Source: Dysgonamonadaceae bacterium (GTDB taxonomy: Bacteria; Bacteroidota; Bacteroidia; Bacteroidales; Azobacteroidaceae). From it: 5,774 nt of DNA. Below, piece after piece: positions 5,316 through 5,774 of the stretch. The translations under genes were made by a program, and so were the position numbers. The notes under the pieces were generated by a model. It made no database searches. It saw only the letters and a list, made by a program, of their open reading frames with translations, and was not told the origin of the DNA. Location of the stretch: the NCBI GenBank assembly GCA_031261015.1, contig JAISKG010000153.1, positions 1 to 5,774 of the forward strand, in the 5' to 3' direction. The first letter of the stretch is position 1; each line of letters opens with the position of its first letter.

Positions 5316-5631
5316 TATTGTTAGTGTCAATTTTATTTTTCCCGATGGAAGCGCCAAACCTCACTATGCTATCGTAGTATCAAACAATGAATTAACTGAA
5401 TTAGAGGGTTTTGTTTATCTTGTTTTAATCACATCGAAAGATTATCATTCCGAATATTATTTTGAATTATCAAATGATATGTTACTTAACTTCCAACTTG
5501 ATAAGAAAAGTTATGTAAAGTGCCATATTCTAATGGCTACTATCGACACTATCATATCTATTAAAGTAGGGCAGATCAAAAAAGTTTATTTCGAGCAAAT
5601 TAAGGAAAAGATAATATCTTCGATATTTTAA
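5296..5631 (+). CDS. PemK/MazF-family toxin (mRNA interferase)
   Basis: 111 residues, the usual length of MazF-like toxins. The start MKINQRDIVSVNF with DGSAKPHYAIVVSNN (17-31) matches the family's opening GD-I-V strand and the RPA-V-V-I-S-N segment; here His-Tyr replaces the common Arg-Pro-Ala part (KPHY). The later LDKKSYVKCH (68-77) and KVGQI (90-94) correspond to the LDK-x-S substrate-site strand and the closing Gly-containing turn. The central ITSKDYHSEYYFEL is more divergent than in E. coli MazF, so this is best placed in a PemK-like branch found in Bacteroidetes. The expected activity is ribosome-independent, sequence-specific RNA cleavage; its target cannot be read from sequence. The ATG at 5296 gives the 20-nt overlap and the complete first strand. 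It ends 6 nt before the convergent gene's stop. Confidence 0.8.
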   Translation: MKINQRDIVSVNFIFPDGSAKPHYAIVVSNNELTELEGFVYLVLITSKDYHSEYYFELSNDMLLNFQLDKKSYVKCHILMATIDTIISIKVGQIKKVYFEQIKEKIISSIF

Positions 5632-5637
5632 TTATTT

Positions 5638-5774
5638 TTATCTCTGCATAAAATACGCCCTCTCCTCCGGTGGAAAATGCTCAATCGCATACCGCAAACT
5701 CGTACGCGGCATTTGCTTGCAATGGATTTCAAGAAAATCCACCAAAGCTTCCCTGTCTTTTTTCCCGACTTCCC
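5638..5774 (-). CDS. AlkD-like DNA alkylation repair protein, C-terminal part
   Basis: Only the final 44 residues and stop (complement of TTA at 5638-5640) are in the window; the gene enters from the right edge. The tail reads as a helix (EALVDFLEIHCKQ), then MPRTSLRYAIEHFPPEER, AYFMQR. MxRTxLRYAIEKxPxxxR is the characteristic C-terminal signature of AlkD-type HEAT-repeat DNA glycosylases, which remove bulky alkylpurines such as 3- and 7-methyl adducts. Since only the tail is seen, the family call rests on this one motif. It converges with the PemK-like gene with 6 nt between stops, and no hairpin terminator is visible between them. Confidence 0.72.
   Translation of the reverse strand, partial: EVGKKDREALVDFLEIHCKQMPRTSLRYAIEHFPPEERAYFMQR

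Overview
The window looks like a Bacteroidota (Bacteroidetes) chromosome of moderate to low G+C. The main evidence is promoter sequence: several intergenic gaps carry the Bacteroidetes-type -7 box TAnnTTTG, two of them with a TTTG -33 box 19-20 nt upstream. Starts are preceded by A-rich leaders, not Shine-Dalgarno sites. The protein families found (a lipoprotein with a DxDxNG segment, RelE-like and PemK-like toxin modules) fit that phylum. The species cannot be named from this sequence.

Layout. 1-1483 (minus) is nadB (L-aspartate oxidase), intact except for its last ~30 residues, which run off the left edge. 1484-1892 holds divergent promoters and a ~250-nt stretch on the plus strand that folds on paper into a long, nested, rod-like RNA (arms 1628-1689 and 1764-1830, plus a strong apical hairpin at 1710-1747). 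It lies behind a near-perfect promoter and has no convincing ORF. 1893-2090 (small zinc-ribbon membrane protein) and 2160-2843 (lipoprotein) follow. Each is preceded by a copy of the same ~40-nt hairpin leader, and no second promoter is visible, so the structured RNA may be the 5' leader of this two-gene unit or an independent small RNA. 2844-3220 is non-coding: a GC-rich cluster of short palindromes and direct repeats, a long hairpin that may be a terminator, and a duplicated promoter-like segment.

3221-3681 is a type II toxin-antitoxin pair with a RelE/ParE-fold toxin. Six bases later comes lpdA (3688-5004), dihydrolipoamide dehydrogenase, with all catalytic motifs intact. A second, unrelated toxin-antitoxin pair (PemK/MazF-like toxin, overlapping its partner by 20 nt) follows at 5070-5631. 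The window closes with the C-terminal end of a convergent AlkD-like DNA alkylation repair gene (5638-5774, minus).

The housekeeping genes are nadB (NAD synthesis), lpdA (the NAD-reducing E3 subunit of 2-oxoacid dehydrogenases and the glycine cleavage system) and the repair gene. The spaces between them have collected accessory material: two TA modules, a palindromic repeat island and the structured RNA/leader system. The RNA at ~1583-1835 and the duplicated hairpin leader are the most promising undescribed elements.
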